Origin: Rhodanobacteraceae bacterium
Lineage (GTDB): Bacteria > Pseudomonadota > Gammaproteobacteria > Xanthomonadales > Rhodanobacteraceae
Reading direction: 5' to 3'
DNA length: 64,000 bases
Assembly: GCA_021325475.1 (NCBI GenBank)
Contig: JAJPHA010000090.1
Coordinates: 1-64,000 of the forward strand
Part shown: positions 33,894-41,547 of the stretch, piece by piece
Layout: each line of letters starts with the position of its first letter
Numbering within the stretch: position 1 is the first letter of the stretch
Notes under the pieces: model-generated
What the model saw: the letters and a program-made list of their open reading frames with translations, nothing else
The model's database searches: none
What the model was told of the DNA's origin: nothing
Translations under genes and position numbers: made by a program

Positions 33894-34196
33894 ATGACTG
33901 AACCGACCCAAGCTCCCGCCCTCGTCGAGAACATGCTGCTCCTGCGCCGCGAGGACTTCGAAGACCTGCTCGACCGCGCCGCCGAACGCGGGGCCGAGCG
34001 GGTGCTCGCGCACCTCGGCCTCGAGAATGGCCACGCAGCAAGGGACATCCGCGAACTGCGCGATCTGCTCGAAGCCTGGCGCGACGCGCGCCGCACGGCA
34101 TGGCAGACCACCATCAAGGTGGCCACGACCGCCATCCTCGCCGCCCTGCTGGTCGGGGGCGCCCTCAAGCTGAAGCTGATGGGAGGTGGCCAATGA
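33894..34196 (+). CDS. DUF6127-like lysis-associated membrane protein
   Basis: A 100-aa protein from ATG 33894. An acidic/basic helix (RREDFEDLLDRAAERGAERV) precedes a single C-terminal transmembrane segment (VATTAILAALLVGGALKLKL). It overlaps the holin-like gene by 4 nt. It may be a lysis regulator or a second holin component. Confidence 0.6.
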   Translation: MTEPTQAPALVENMLLLRREDFEDLLDRAAERGAERVLAHLGLENGHAARDIRELRDLLEAWRDARRTAWQTTIKVATTAILAALLVGGALKLKLMGGGQ

Positions 34197-34669
34197 TCGA
34201 GACCCTGCTCGGTGGGCTGCTGGGCGGGGCCTTCCGCCTCGCGCCGGAGATCCTCAAGTGGCTCGACCGCAAGGGCGAGCGCAGTCACGAACTCGCCATG
34301 CAGGACAAGGCCTTGGAGTTCGAGAAACTGCGCGGGGCAAGCCGCATGGCCGAGATCGGCGCGAGTGCAGATGCGGCGTGGAATACCGGGGCCATCGAGG
34401 CCTTGCGCGAGGCCGTGGCCGCCCAGGGACAGCGATCGGGCGCGCGCTGGGCCGATGCGCTCTCAAGCAGCGTGCGGCCCGTCATCACCTACTGGTTCAT
34501 GGCGCTGTACTGCGCGGCCAAGACTGCCGCCTTCGTGGGCGCCGTCGAGGCCGGGGCGGACTGGATCCCGGCGATCCAGGCGGCCTGGACCGAGGCCGAC
34601 CAGGCCCTGTGGGCCGGGGTGCTGAACTTCTGGTTCCTCGGCCGCGTGTTCGACCGGGTGCGGCCGTGA
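34193..34669 (+). CDS. Holin-like protein
   Basis: A 158-aa protein with hydrophobic stretches near the N-terminus (TLLGGLLGGAFRLAPEIL), around SVRPVITYWFMALYCAAKTA and at WAGVLNFWFLGRVFDRV. This type lies directly before lysozyme in many temperate phages and is annotated as holin. The lysozyme GTG start overlaps its stop. Confidence 0.7.
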   Translation: MIETLLGGLLGGAFRLAPEILKWLDRKGERSHELAMQDKALEFEKLRGASRMAEIGASADAAWNTGAIEALREAVAAQGQRSGARWADALSSSVRPVITYWFMALYCAAKTAAFVGAVEAGADWIPAIQAAWTEADQALWAGVLNFWFLGRVFDRVRP

Positions 34670-35130
34670 TTGCGGTACCCCAAGCGGCCATCGAGCTGGC
34701 CAAACGCTTCGAGGGCTTCCACCGCGTGCCCAAGCACGATCCCAACCGCGCCTATCCGTACATCTGTCCGGCCGGCTATCCGACGATCGGCTATGGTCAC
34801 CTCTGCGATCCGAAGCACCCGCCGATCACGGAAGGCGAGGCCGAGGCCTACCTCGCCCAGGATCTGAGGGTGGCGCTCGCCGCCACGTTGCGCTACTGCC
34901 CTGTACTGGCAATCGAGCCGGAAGGGCGGCTCGCGGCCATCGTGGACTTCACCTTCAACCTCGGCGCCGGGCGGCTGCAGACATCGACGTTGCGGCGGCG
35001 GGTCAATCAACGGGATTGGATCGCAGCAGCAACGGAACTGCGCCGATGGATCTACGGCGGCGGAAAGGTACTCCCGGGCTTGGTAGCGCGCCGAGCTGCC
35101 GAAGCCACCTGGCTGCTCGGCAACACCTGA
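34666..35130 (+). CDS. Endolysin, GH24 lysozyme
   Basis: A 154-aa protein starting at GTG 34666. ELAKRFEGFHR holds the catalytic Glu16; YICPAGYPTIGYGH holds Cys34 and Thr40, the C-x5-T half of the E–C–T set seen in phage-21-type endolysins. Between them is a 9-residue insertion (with HDPNRAY) compared with the usual spacing. It cleaves peptidoglycan once the holin opens the membrane. No export signal is evident. Confidence 0.88.
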   Translation: MIAVPQAAIELAKRFEGFHRVPKHDPNRAYPYICPAGYPTIGYGHLCDPKHPPITEGEAEAYLAQDLRVALAATLRYCPVLAIEPEGRLAAIVDFTFNLGAGRLQTSTLRRRVNQRDWIAAATELRRWIYGGGKVLPGLVARRAAEATWLLGNT

Positions 35131-35208
35131 TGCAAGGCAGGTCAGACGCGCTTGGCTTTTCGCCGGAACAGCGCGTTCATGTCATCCCATCGATCCCGGA
35201 GCGATTCT
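35131..35208. other. Gap at prophage/defence-island edge with motif copy C
   Basis: Holds motif copy C (35150–35180, minus-strand reading ATGAACGCGCTGTTC…) and a GGAG ribosome-binding site (35199–35202 region) in front of ATG 35209. No attachment-site duplication is visible within the window. Confidence 0.5.
35150..35180 (+). repeat. Leader-like motif copy C
   Basis: Plus strand begins GCTTGGCTTTTCGCC and ends AACAGCGCGTTCAT. It lies 28 nt before ATG 35209, the same geometry as copies A and B before their genes. Copy D is in the opposite orientation at 50455. Confidence 0.75.
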
Positions 35209-35499
35209 ATGACCCCCCGATTCAGGAAAGCCATCATCGACGACGTCACCGCAGCGAACATCGACGACAAGCTGCAGAGCAGCCTGCTCGAATTCTTTGA
35301 GTATGCCATGAAGTCAGTCGCGCCCACGCTGGTGAGAGAGGCACGATTCGACACCACCGACTTCGCCACGTCTCGTCAACGCGGATGCGAGGGCTTCGCC
35401 ATGCTCATCAGCCGCGCCCGCGCCGATTCGAGAGACTCCTGGTTCGGCGCGTTCCAGCGTGGTGACCAGCGGCTCGACGTGGTCGGGCACCTCGAGTAG
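35209..35499 (+). pseudogene. Probable truncated small gene at island edge
   Basis: From ATG 35209 with GGAG upstream: TPRFRKAIIDDVTAANIDDK, then a plausible amphipathic helix for about 50 residues. After about 35370 the frame runs antisense to another remnant and looks non-coding. I read it as the 5' part of a gene cut where the defence island begins. Unknown family. Confidence 0.4.
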
Positions 35500-35669
35500 C
35501 GCGGGCAGACAGTCGCCGTGGGCAGATCCCAGTCCGCCGCGCGCGTCTCGCCGGTCTGGTAGAACTGCTTGACGAGCTTCACGAAGCCGAGGAAGTCCTT
35601 GTTCTCGGTCGCCAGACGATTGGCCATGTCCCAATCGATCTCGTCCCGCTCGCGCGCCGGAATCAACAC
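35376..35669 (-). pseudogene. Remnant gene behind the helicase
   Basis: From GTG 35669, 32 nt after the helicase stop: ERDEIDWDMANRLATENKDF, LGFVKLVKQFYQTGETRAAD are protein-like. After about residue 55 the plausible coding moves to another frame (LPALLEVPDHVEPLVTTLER), which suggests a frameshift. It may be the last gene of the defence operon, decayed. No family recognised. Confidence 0.4.
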
Positions 35670-35700
35670 CTGGCTGTCGACGTCCTCATTTGACTGCCCG

Positions 35701-38436
35701 TCAGCCCCAAGCCGCGCTCATCAGCGTGGCGAGATCTCGCCGCGAGAGCACTTCTGTAAACTCGCGCCAGTCCTTCTCCGGCGGCATCATCGTGCCGGTG
35801 TAACGCAGATCAAAACCTGTCGCTTTCTTCTGGGCGTTGATGTACTCGTCCAGCTTCTCACCGAGGGATTCGATGTCCTCGATCCATTCATCTTTGATGG
35901 TGTCGGGCAGGGACCCGAACAGGTCGTAGCGATTTCGCATCCGCTCGGACAGCCGCTCGTAGATCTTCTCGTCCACGGTCTGCTCGAACACCAGGTTGAG
36001 CATGTCGACAGTCTCGCGCCTCTGGCCGAAGCGCTTGATTCGTCCGATGCGCTGTTCCAGGCGCGTCGGGTTCCAGGGCAGGTCCACGTTGATCAGCGTG
36101 CCGAGGGTTTGCAGGTTGAGACCTTCGCACGCGGCATCGGTGGCTACCATGATCCGGATTTGGTGCTCGGCCACCATGCGCTTCAGGGTCTCGCGCTCCA
36201 CCGCGACGCTGTCACCACGCTGATAGAGGCGGCTACGCCCCGCTCCGGCGTAAAGACCGATGGCCTCATCTGGATAACGGACCGCCAGTTCATCCGCGAG
36301 CCATTTCGCGGTGTCGTAGTACTGACTGAAGATGATCACGCCGAGTTCGAGCCACCTCTCCTTATCCAGGAAGTGGATGACGGCCTCCATCTTGGGGTCC
36401 GCGTCGAGCCGTTGAAGTCTGTCGATGAGACGTTCGAGAACTTCACGTTCCTCCTGCGTTTCAACGGCCAGGTCGGCTTCGAACTCGTCTCTCTCTTCAT
36501 GCACGGCCTCCCCTTGCAACAGTCGTCGAGCTGTCGCGAGTCCGGCTTGGATGCTGGAGCAAATGCGCTGCTCCAGCATGTTCTTCATGAACCCGCTGCC
36601 CTTGCCGCGTTTGGCGAGTGCCTTGCCAAAGGCGCGTGCCTGGCTATAGGCCTCGCGGAAGTCTTCTGAAGTTCGAAGCGCCTTGCCCTCGAACAGGACG
36701 TCGAAGATCCGCGGTTCGGCCACCTTGGAGCGATCCGGGTGAATCTCGACCCCGACCCGTGTTAGCAGGTTCGCGTCTTCCAGCTGCTGTCGTTTACGAA
36801 GCACGACGTGCCTGACCAACGGGTTCTCACGTTGGAACAACGTTGCTCCGGCGATGCGCCGCTCTAGTTCCTCTTCCAGGATCTCTCGCGTCTCCTCGGC
36901 GAGATCGGTCAAGGGGCGATTGGTTTGCCATTCTCCGTTGGTTAGCCCCAAGTCTTGCCGGATGGCCGAGAACAGTTTACGGGCACGTGGCTCGCTGGTG
37001 GACTCGACGCGCGGCAGCGGAGATCGCAGCAACTCCCAGGCATGGCCGGGGTCCAGTACCTCTTGGCGACCAGCCAAGATCTCCAGCACTTCATCGGGCC
37101 GATGCCATGCCGCCAGGTCATGCCCCAAGACGAAGTGCCCTCGGCCTTGGTGCAGGATACCCAACAGGTCCCAGAGGTCTCTCGGATCAGTTTGGATGGG
37201 CGTCGCCGTGCCGAGCAACACATGGTCCGCCCGGGCGGCGACTTCGCGCATGAAGGCCAGCAGTTCGTTCGGCGTTCCGGCGTCCCTGCCGAAGCCTTGG
37301 CGCGTGCGCGCCTTGTGAGCCTCGTCCAGGATCACCACGCCGAACCTCAAGCCCAGCAGGTGCTGCTTCTCCAACGAGTCGCGCATCATGAGGCCCGTGG
37401 ACACGATGCCGATACGAAGCGGACAGCGTGCGATCTGCTCGCGGCCCGCTGCAGAGATGGCGCGCTCGTCCGCATCCAGCCACACCTTGCGTACCGTATC
37501 CCAGCGTGCGGTCGGGATGCCGAGCTTATCCAGCATCTCGGTCTGCCATTGCTCGGTGAGGGTGGCCGGCGCAAAGATCACGACCGGGCGTCGCGGGCCG
37601 TTTTCTTTGTCCGAGAGAAGACACAGCGTCAGCGCGGCCGTCGCCAGCGACAGCGTCTTGCCCAACCCCACCTCATCGGCCAGAAGCAGCCGCACCGCGC
37701 CGTAGAGCCGGTGGTGGCGCAAACACTCGGTCAAGAATCCTTGCTGCCAAGGCTGCAACTGCTGCCCCTCGCGGTACAGCGGGGACTCGATCAGCGCAGC
37801 CGGCGCAAGGTGCTCGTCCTCATCAATCTCGTCGAAGACCACTTCGCGGCGATAGCCACGGCGATGCACTTCTCGGATGACCGCCTGGGGCAGCGGCTTT
37901 GCCGCGTTCCAAAGGAAGTCGAACTCTTCCTCGATCCAGGCCACCCCCTCGGGGGACTCGTCTTCCCACAAGATCTCGTAGTGCCGCTGCCAGCCACTGC
38001 GGGTTTCGTTCATAGACCCGATGAAACCGAGTCGCCGTCCGTCCGCCAGCGTGATCACCCCCGCCTTGCCATGCACAAAGCCGCAGATGTCGTCCGGTGC
38101 AACCCGCACGGCCTGACCGTGCTGCTGCAGGAAGGCATCCAAGCGGCGGTAACGATCGCGATGCAAGAGTGCCTCGGCTTCCAACGCACGCTCGTTCCAG
38201 CGACCCAACATCTTGCTCTCGCGCAGCTGGGCGATCTTTAAGTCGTCCGGGTGGATATCGACGTTGCAGACGATCTTGACCTCGGGGATATCCTCCAAGA
38301 TCTCTCCGGCCACCTCGAACAAGGAACTCGTGAAGTAGCCGGCGATACGCTTGTAGCTCCTCGCCCCCTTGAGATGCCGCAGCAGAAAGCTCTCATCGAG
38401 CCGATGGGTACGCGACGAGAAGCGGCGGATGGTCAT
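35701..38436 (-). CDS. SNF2-type helicase with N-terminal PLD-like domain
   Basis: A 911-aa protein. Residues 1–160 form a phospholipase-D-like domain with one HxK motif (HGKAGV, 122–127) and GSMNET (140–145). The SNF2 motor follows: Walker A DEVGLGKT (254–261), DEAH (370–373), LLGTATPIQTDP and a late RIGRIKRFGQR motif VI. Helicases with this fusion occur with DUF1156 methyltransferases in defence islands. The PLD part may act as a nuclease or DNA clamp, the motor as a translocase on foreign DNA. It is the last intact gene, 6 nt after the P-loop ATPase gene. Confidence 0.85.
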   Translation of the reverse strand: MTIRRFSSRTHRLDESFLLRHLKGARSYKRIAGYFTSSLFEVAGEILEDIPEVKIVCNVDIHPDDLKIAQLRESKMLGRWNERALEAEALLHRDRYRRLDAFLQQHGQAVRVAPDDICGFVHGKAGVITLADGRRLGFIGSMNETRSGWQRHYEILWEDESPEGVAWIEEEFDFLWNAAKPLPQAVIREVHRRGYRREVVFDEIDEDEHLAPAALIESPLYREGQQLQPWQQGFLTECLRHHRLYGAVRLLLADEVGLGKTLSLATAALTLCLLSDKENGPRRPVVIFAPATLTEQWQTEMLDKLGIPTARWDTVRKVWLDADERAISAAGREQIARCPLRIGIVSTGLMMRDSLEKQHLLGLRFGVVILDEAHKARTRQGFGRDAGTPNELLAFMREVAARADHVLLGTATPIQTDPRDLWDLLGILHQGRGHFVLGHDLAAWHRPDEVLEILAGRQEVLDPGHAWELLRSPLPRVESTSEPRARKLFSAIRQDLGLTNGEWQTNRPLTDLAEETREILEEELERRIAGATLFQRENPLVRHVVLRKRQQLEDANLLTRVGVEIHPDRSKVAEPRIFDVLFEGKALRTSEDFREAYSQARAFGKALAKRGKGSGFMKNMLEQRICSSIQAGLATARRLLQGEAVHEERDEFEADLAVETQEEREVLERLIDRLQRLDADPKMEAVIHFLDKERWLELGVIIFSQYYDTAKWLADELAVRYPDEAIGLYAGAGRSRLYQRGDSVAVERETLKRMVAEHQIRIMVATDAACEGLNLQTLGTLINVDLPWNPTRLEQRIGRIKRFGQRRETVDMLNLVFEQTVDEKIYERLSERMRNRYDLFGSLPDTIKDEWIEDIESLGEKLDEYINAQKKATGFDLRYTGTMMPPEKDWREFTEVLSRRDLATLMSAAWG

Positions 38437-38442
38437 TGCACC

Positions 38443-39837
38443 TCAATTCCGAGGCTTCACGCCGCCCTTGCGGCCCAGGCCAAAACCAACGCGATACAGG
38501 TCCGGCATATCGATACGTCCATCCTTCTTGGTTTCGATCAGCCCAAGACGCAGCAAATCCTCGCGAATGCCGTCCCAGCCTCGGCTGGCATGTTGTGCGG
38601 GCAGCCGCTGCGAATGAATATCCTGTGGTCCATTTGGAAATCGCCCCTGCCAGCGGAGTAGGATGTCCTCGTAGGTGCATGGGACATTCATTCCCCGCAA
38701 CACTGAGAGCACTTCAGGCACCCATGGATAATCCTCCGCTACTTCGTTTACCCGAATTTCGGACGCCTTTTGAATGCCACGTTTGATGCTTTCGTAATGC
38801 AGTGCATAGGCATGATCCGGATACCGGTCACGGGAATCCTCTGCCGCCTGCCGAATGGCCGCAAGAAACGAACGCGGCGACGTCTGACCGCGGCCATCGG
38901 CGAGATGTCCAACCGACCAAGAGTAAGGGACGCCACGCCGTCGATCACGGCCCATCCAAGCGCCGGCGAGCCGCTCGAACGCCTCGCGTTGCGTCTTGGT
39001 TTCGCGTTTCATTTCATTGGTAACCAACCAGGCGCCTTCGCGTCGCTCCGTCTGACAAATTTGACGCATCAATGCGCCATGTTCACCCGGCGCATTGATC
39101 AAACGCTGCCAGAGCAAACCGTGCAGGTCATGTCGAGCCCAGGTCAGATCGGCTTGGGTCGCCAGCAACTTGGATGCATCAGGGAAGTTGAAAACGGTCC
39201 GTTCCGCCTGGTCTTCGCGCAGAAAAACCTTGCCGTACAACCCCGGAAAGCTTTTCAGCCAAAGGATCGCCCGCAGCAGGCCGCGGACGATTTCATCCAT
39301 CCGCTGCCAGTCATTGCTGGTGCGGTCCAATGCGTCGAAGAGGATGAGGCCGAGCCAGCTTCGAGGCTGTTGCATCAGGCGTGCGACCTCTTCCGGTTTG
39401 GCTTTCAACCAGGCAACGGTCTCTGTCCAACTTCCTGTCGGAATGGATTGGAGTGCACGAGTCGCCACACAGCGCAGAATGACCGCTCGCCAGAGATCAT
39501 AGGGATCCTCGCCTTGATCGAGCAGCTGCCGAAACACATCGGCGTTGGGATATCGATCAATGTCTTCCTTCTGCGAGAAACCCACTTGCACCATGATGCC
39601 GTTCAGTTCAGGCGCAGCGGAGCCAAGCAGCCGGCGTAGGTCTTCGGACTGCAATGCGGCTGTCCAGAAGGATTTGCCGACACCGCGGCCGCCGACCACA
39701 ACGTGCGCATCCAGCCTGAGCGCCTTCAGATGGGACAAAGGAACGTAGAGCGTGCCAGACTGCGGGTCCTCGCCATGGTTGCTGGTTTCCAGGGGTGCCG
39801 CCAGGATGGCTTCGCGCAAGCGTTGAGCTTCAGACAT
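38443..39837 (-). CDS. P-loop ATPase of unknown function (GGRGVGKS)
   Basis: A 464-aa protein. Walker A is GGRGVGKSF (49–57); LGLILFDALDRTSNDW is a Walker B-like strand. The middle is helical, and the last 100 residues resemble a winged-helix end (LRLGLIETKKDGRIDMPDLY). It overlaps the KGGVGR ATPase gene by 8 nt. STAND-like NTPases with a C-terminal sensor are one reading. Its partner may be the preceding ATPase. No nuclease or membrane segment is seen. Confidence 0.65.
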   Translation of the reverse strand: MSEAQRLREAILAAPLETSNHGEDPQSGTLYVPLSHLKALRLDAHVVVGGRGVGKSFWTAALQSEDLRRLLGSAAPELNGIMVQVGFSQKEDIDRYPNADVFRQLLDQGEDPYDLWRAVILRCVATRALQSIPTGSWTETVAWLKAKPEEVARLMQQPRSWLGLILFDALDRTSNDWQRMDEIVRGLLRAILWLKSFPGLYGKVFLREDQAERTVFNFPDASKLLATQADLTWARHDLHGLLWQRLINAPGEHGALMRQICQTERREGAWLVTNEMKRETKTQREAFERLAGAWMGRDRRRGVPYSWSVGHLADGRGQTSPRSFLAAIRQAAEDSRDRYPDHAYALHYESIKRGIQKASEIRVNEVAEDYPWVPEVLSVLRGMNVPCTYEDILLRWQGRFPNGPQDIHSQRLPAQHASRGWDGIREDLLRLGLIETKKDGRIDMPDLYRVGFGLGRKGGVKPRN

Positions 39838-41131
39838 TTTTGTTCTCTAGCCCCGTAGTTTGCACGATACCATCGATCATCGGGCCGAAGATGGTGCGCA
39901 CTGCATTGGCATCGATTTCGGTGAGGCGCCCATGTAATGACCTCAAGCCAGCCAGGCTTTGGTGCCAGCGTACCTCCCAGGGGGCATGCGGTGCAGTATC
40001 GTCTGCCGCATCGAAGTGCCAGCGGTCTCCAACCGCCTCCCCAGGCCGGATTTCGTCGTACAGCGACGACGCGAAAAGGTCATACCCGTTTTCACGCAGG
40101 GTCTCAAGATAGTTGAGTCGAGCTTCGGTGTCCGGGGTTACGGCCGCCACCAGCTGCAATCGCTCACGCACCAATTCGGCCACCCCTGCACGTCGCCAGT
40201 GCTCGAACAGAATGCGATAACCTGTCCAGGTCTGACTCCCTTCCAGGGCAAACAGCAGCACCGGATTTGCCCCCAGGTCGGTCACGCAAGCTGAGGCGAC
40301 TTCGTCGATGCCAGCTCGTGAATCAATCAACACCACATCCGGACGGAGGCGCTCCACCAGCGCCTGCAACAGGCGCTGCAACCGGCTGGACCACGGCTCT
40401 CGTGTGCCATCCGGTCGAATTTTTGGCATCCAGACTCGCCCGAGTTTGGCCACATATTCACCTGGATCGGCACCGTGCGCCGGCACCACGTAGATTTCCC
40501 CATCATGGGAGAGGCCGCTGGTCGCGATCAGGCTTTCGAACACCACATCGGCGTTGTCTACCAGATCCTCCACAAGCCAGTCGGTAATGCCGTACTTGGG
40601 CTGCCGGTCAGGCGGTAACAGGCTGGACGACAGGCCGGGGGATTCCAAATCCAGATCCAGCACCAGCACGCGCTTGCCTGCCTGTGCAAGCCACCACGCC
40701 GTTGCGGCCAGCGCCGTGGAGCGACCGACGCCGCCCTTGATCGAAAAGAACACGATGCGAGGCGGCCCTTGGGTTTCTGGCGCGATTTGCGCCCAGTTGC
40801 CCTCTGTTGCCAAGCGATCCACCAGCCACACGTTGCCAAGGTCTTCGATGGGGATGCTGGGGGCGCCCTGGCAGGCCAGCTCGCGGTCGGCTTCATAGAG
40901 GATGGCCGCCTCGGCGGAATACGCATGAGGGCCAAGCCGGTTTGGGAGCTCGGTCGCCAGCGCCTCCAGGAACTCACGGACGGATTCCTGCCTTTGCACG
41001 GCTTCTGGCGCGATCAAGCGCACCCGGCCGTAAAGATCGCGGTTGATCAGCAGCCACTCCAAGCTTTTCAAGGTGCCGCGACGCTCATCGAGGATCGTTC
41101 GGACGGTGGGCAGAATGTCATCGAAGGTCAT
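39830..41131 (-). CDS. KGGVGR-variant ParA/MinD-like ATPase
   Basis: A 433-aa protein. A 125-residue N-terminal domain of unknown type precedes a ParA-like core: KGGVGRST (132–139), where canonical ParA has GK(T/S) and Arg replaces the second Lys, then VLVLDLDLESPGLSSSLLPP and VVLIDSRAGIDEVASACVTD. The signature first Lys is kept. Such variant ATPases occur with HEPN-like and P-loop proteins in accessory regions. It may sense a ligand rather than segregate DNA. It overlaps the upstream gene by 4 nt. Confidence 0.72.
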   Translation of the reverse strand: MTFDDILPTVRTILDERRGTLKSLEWLLINRDLYGRVRLIAPEAVQRQESVREFLEALATELPNRLGPHAYSAEAAILYEADRELACQGAPSIPIEDLGNVWLVDRLATEGNWAQIAPETQGPPRIVFFSIKGGVGRSTALAATAWWLAQAGKRVLVLDLDLESPGLSSSLLPPDRQPKYGITDWLVEDLVDNADVVFESLIATSGLSHDGEIYVVPAHGADPGEYVAKLGRVWMPKIRPDGTREPWSSRLQRLLQALVERLRPDVVLIDSRAGIDEVASACVTDLGANPVLLFALEGSQTWTGYRILFEHWRRAGVAELVRERLQLVAAVTPDTEARLNYLETLRENGYDLFASSLYDEIRPGEAVGDRWHFDAADDTAPHAPWEVRWHQSLAGLRSLHGRLTEIDANAVRTIFGPMIDGIVQTTGLENKNV

Positions 41132-41544
41132 ACCAAGCCCTCACGCTTCGCTTTCTGGACCAGATCGCGCACCTGGCGGACACCGGCTTGATGCGCCGCC
41201 ACACGCGCCCGATCAAAGTTGGACTGGTGGGCATAGCGCTGCGCGACGTCCCAGTCGGTAAAGGGGTCGGGCGTTGGCAACACATAAGCCGCGCCTTGAT
41301 GATGACCACAGCGATAGCTTTCGAAGCGGGCCCAGATTTCGTTGGCGTGTACTTGGTCCCGGCCCTCGGCGGGACGGTCGCGGACCGAGTCATAGGGCAT
41401 CCCAAACGCCAGCATCAGCCGCTTCAGTCCGCACTCGGCCGCCATGCCGTACAGGTGGTCCGCATTGGCCCAGCGCTGTGCCTGAAAGAGCGTTTCAGCA
41501 TCCGTCCAGTGCCGCTCATGCGCGTCGAGAAAATCCGCTTGCAT
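41128..41544 (-). CDS. Small helical protein, HEPN-like
   Basis: A 138-aa all-helical protein: FLDAHERHWTDAETLFQAQR, then WANADHLYGMAAECGLKRLM, as in HEPN-like four-helix bundles. A clear R-x4-6-H RNase motif is not evident (closest SYRCGHHQG), so catalytic activity is doubtful. It begins 3 nt after the methyltransferase stop and overlaps the KGGVGR ATPase gene by 4 nt, so it is probably the first gene of a three-gene unit. Confidence 0.5.
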   Translation of the reverse strand: MQADFLDAHERHWTDAETLFQAQRWANADHLYGMAAECGLKRLMLAFGMPYDSVRDRPAEGRDQVHANEIWARFESYRCGHHQGAAYVLPTPDPFTDWDVAQRYAHQSNFDRARVAAHQAGVRQVRDLVQKAKREGLV

Positions 41545-41547
41545 CCC

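Larger units (their letters stand above)
1..35130 (+). mobile_element. Lambda-like siphophage prophage (left end outside window)
   Basis: Gene order runs recombination, replication, resolvase, methyltransferases, terminase, head, tail and lysis, with lambda-family homologues in lambda order (gpA, gpW, gpB, C/Nu3, D, E, FII, tail terminator, V, G/GT, H). Nearly all genes are on the plus strand with 1–4 nt overlaps. The minus-strand exceptions are two toxin–antitoxin pairs and three small genes between the methyltransferase and TerS. No integrase, repressor or attachment site is visible, so the left end lies upstream. The last clear phage gene is the lysozyme ending at 35130. Confidence 0.93.
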
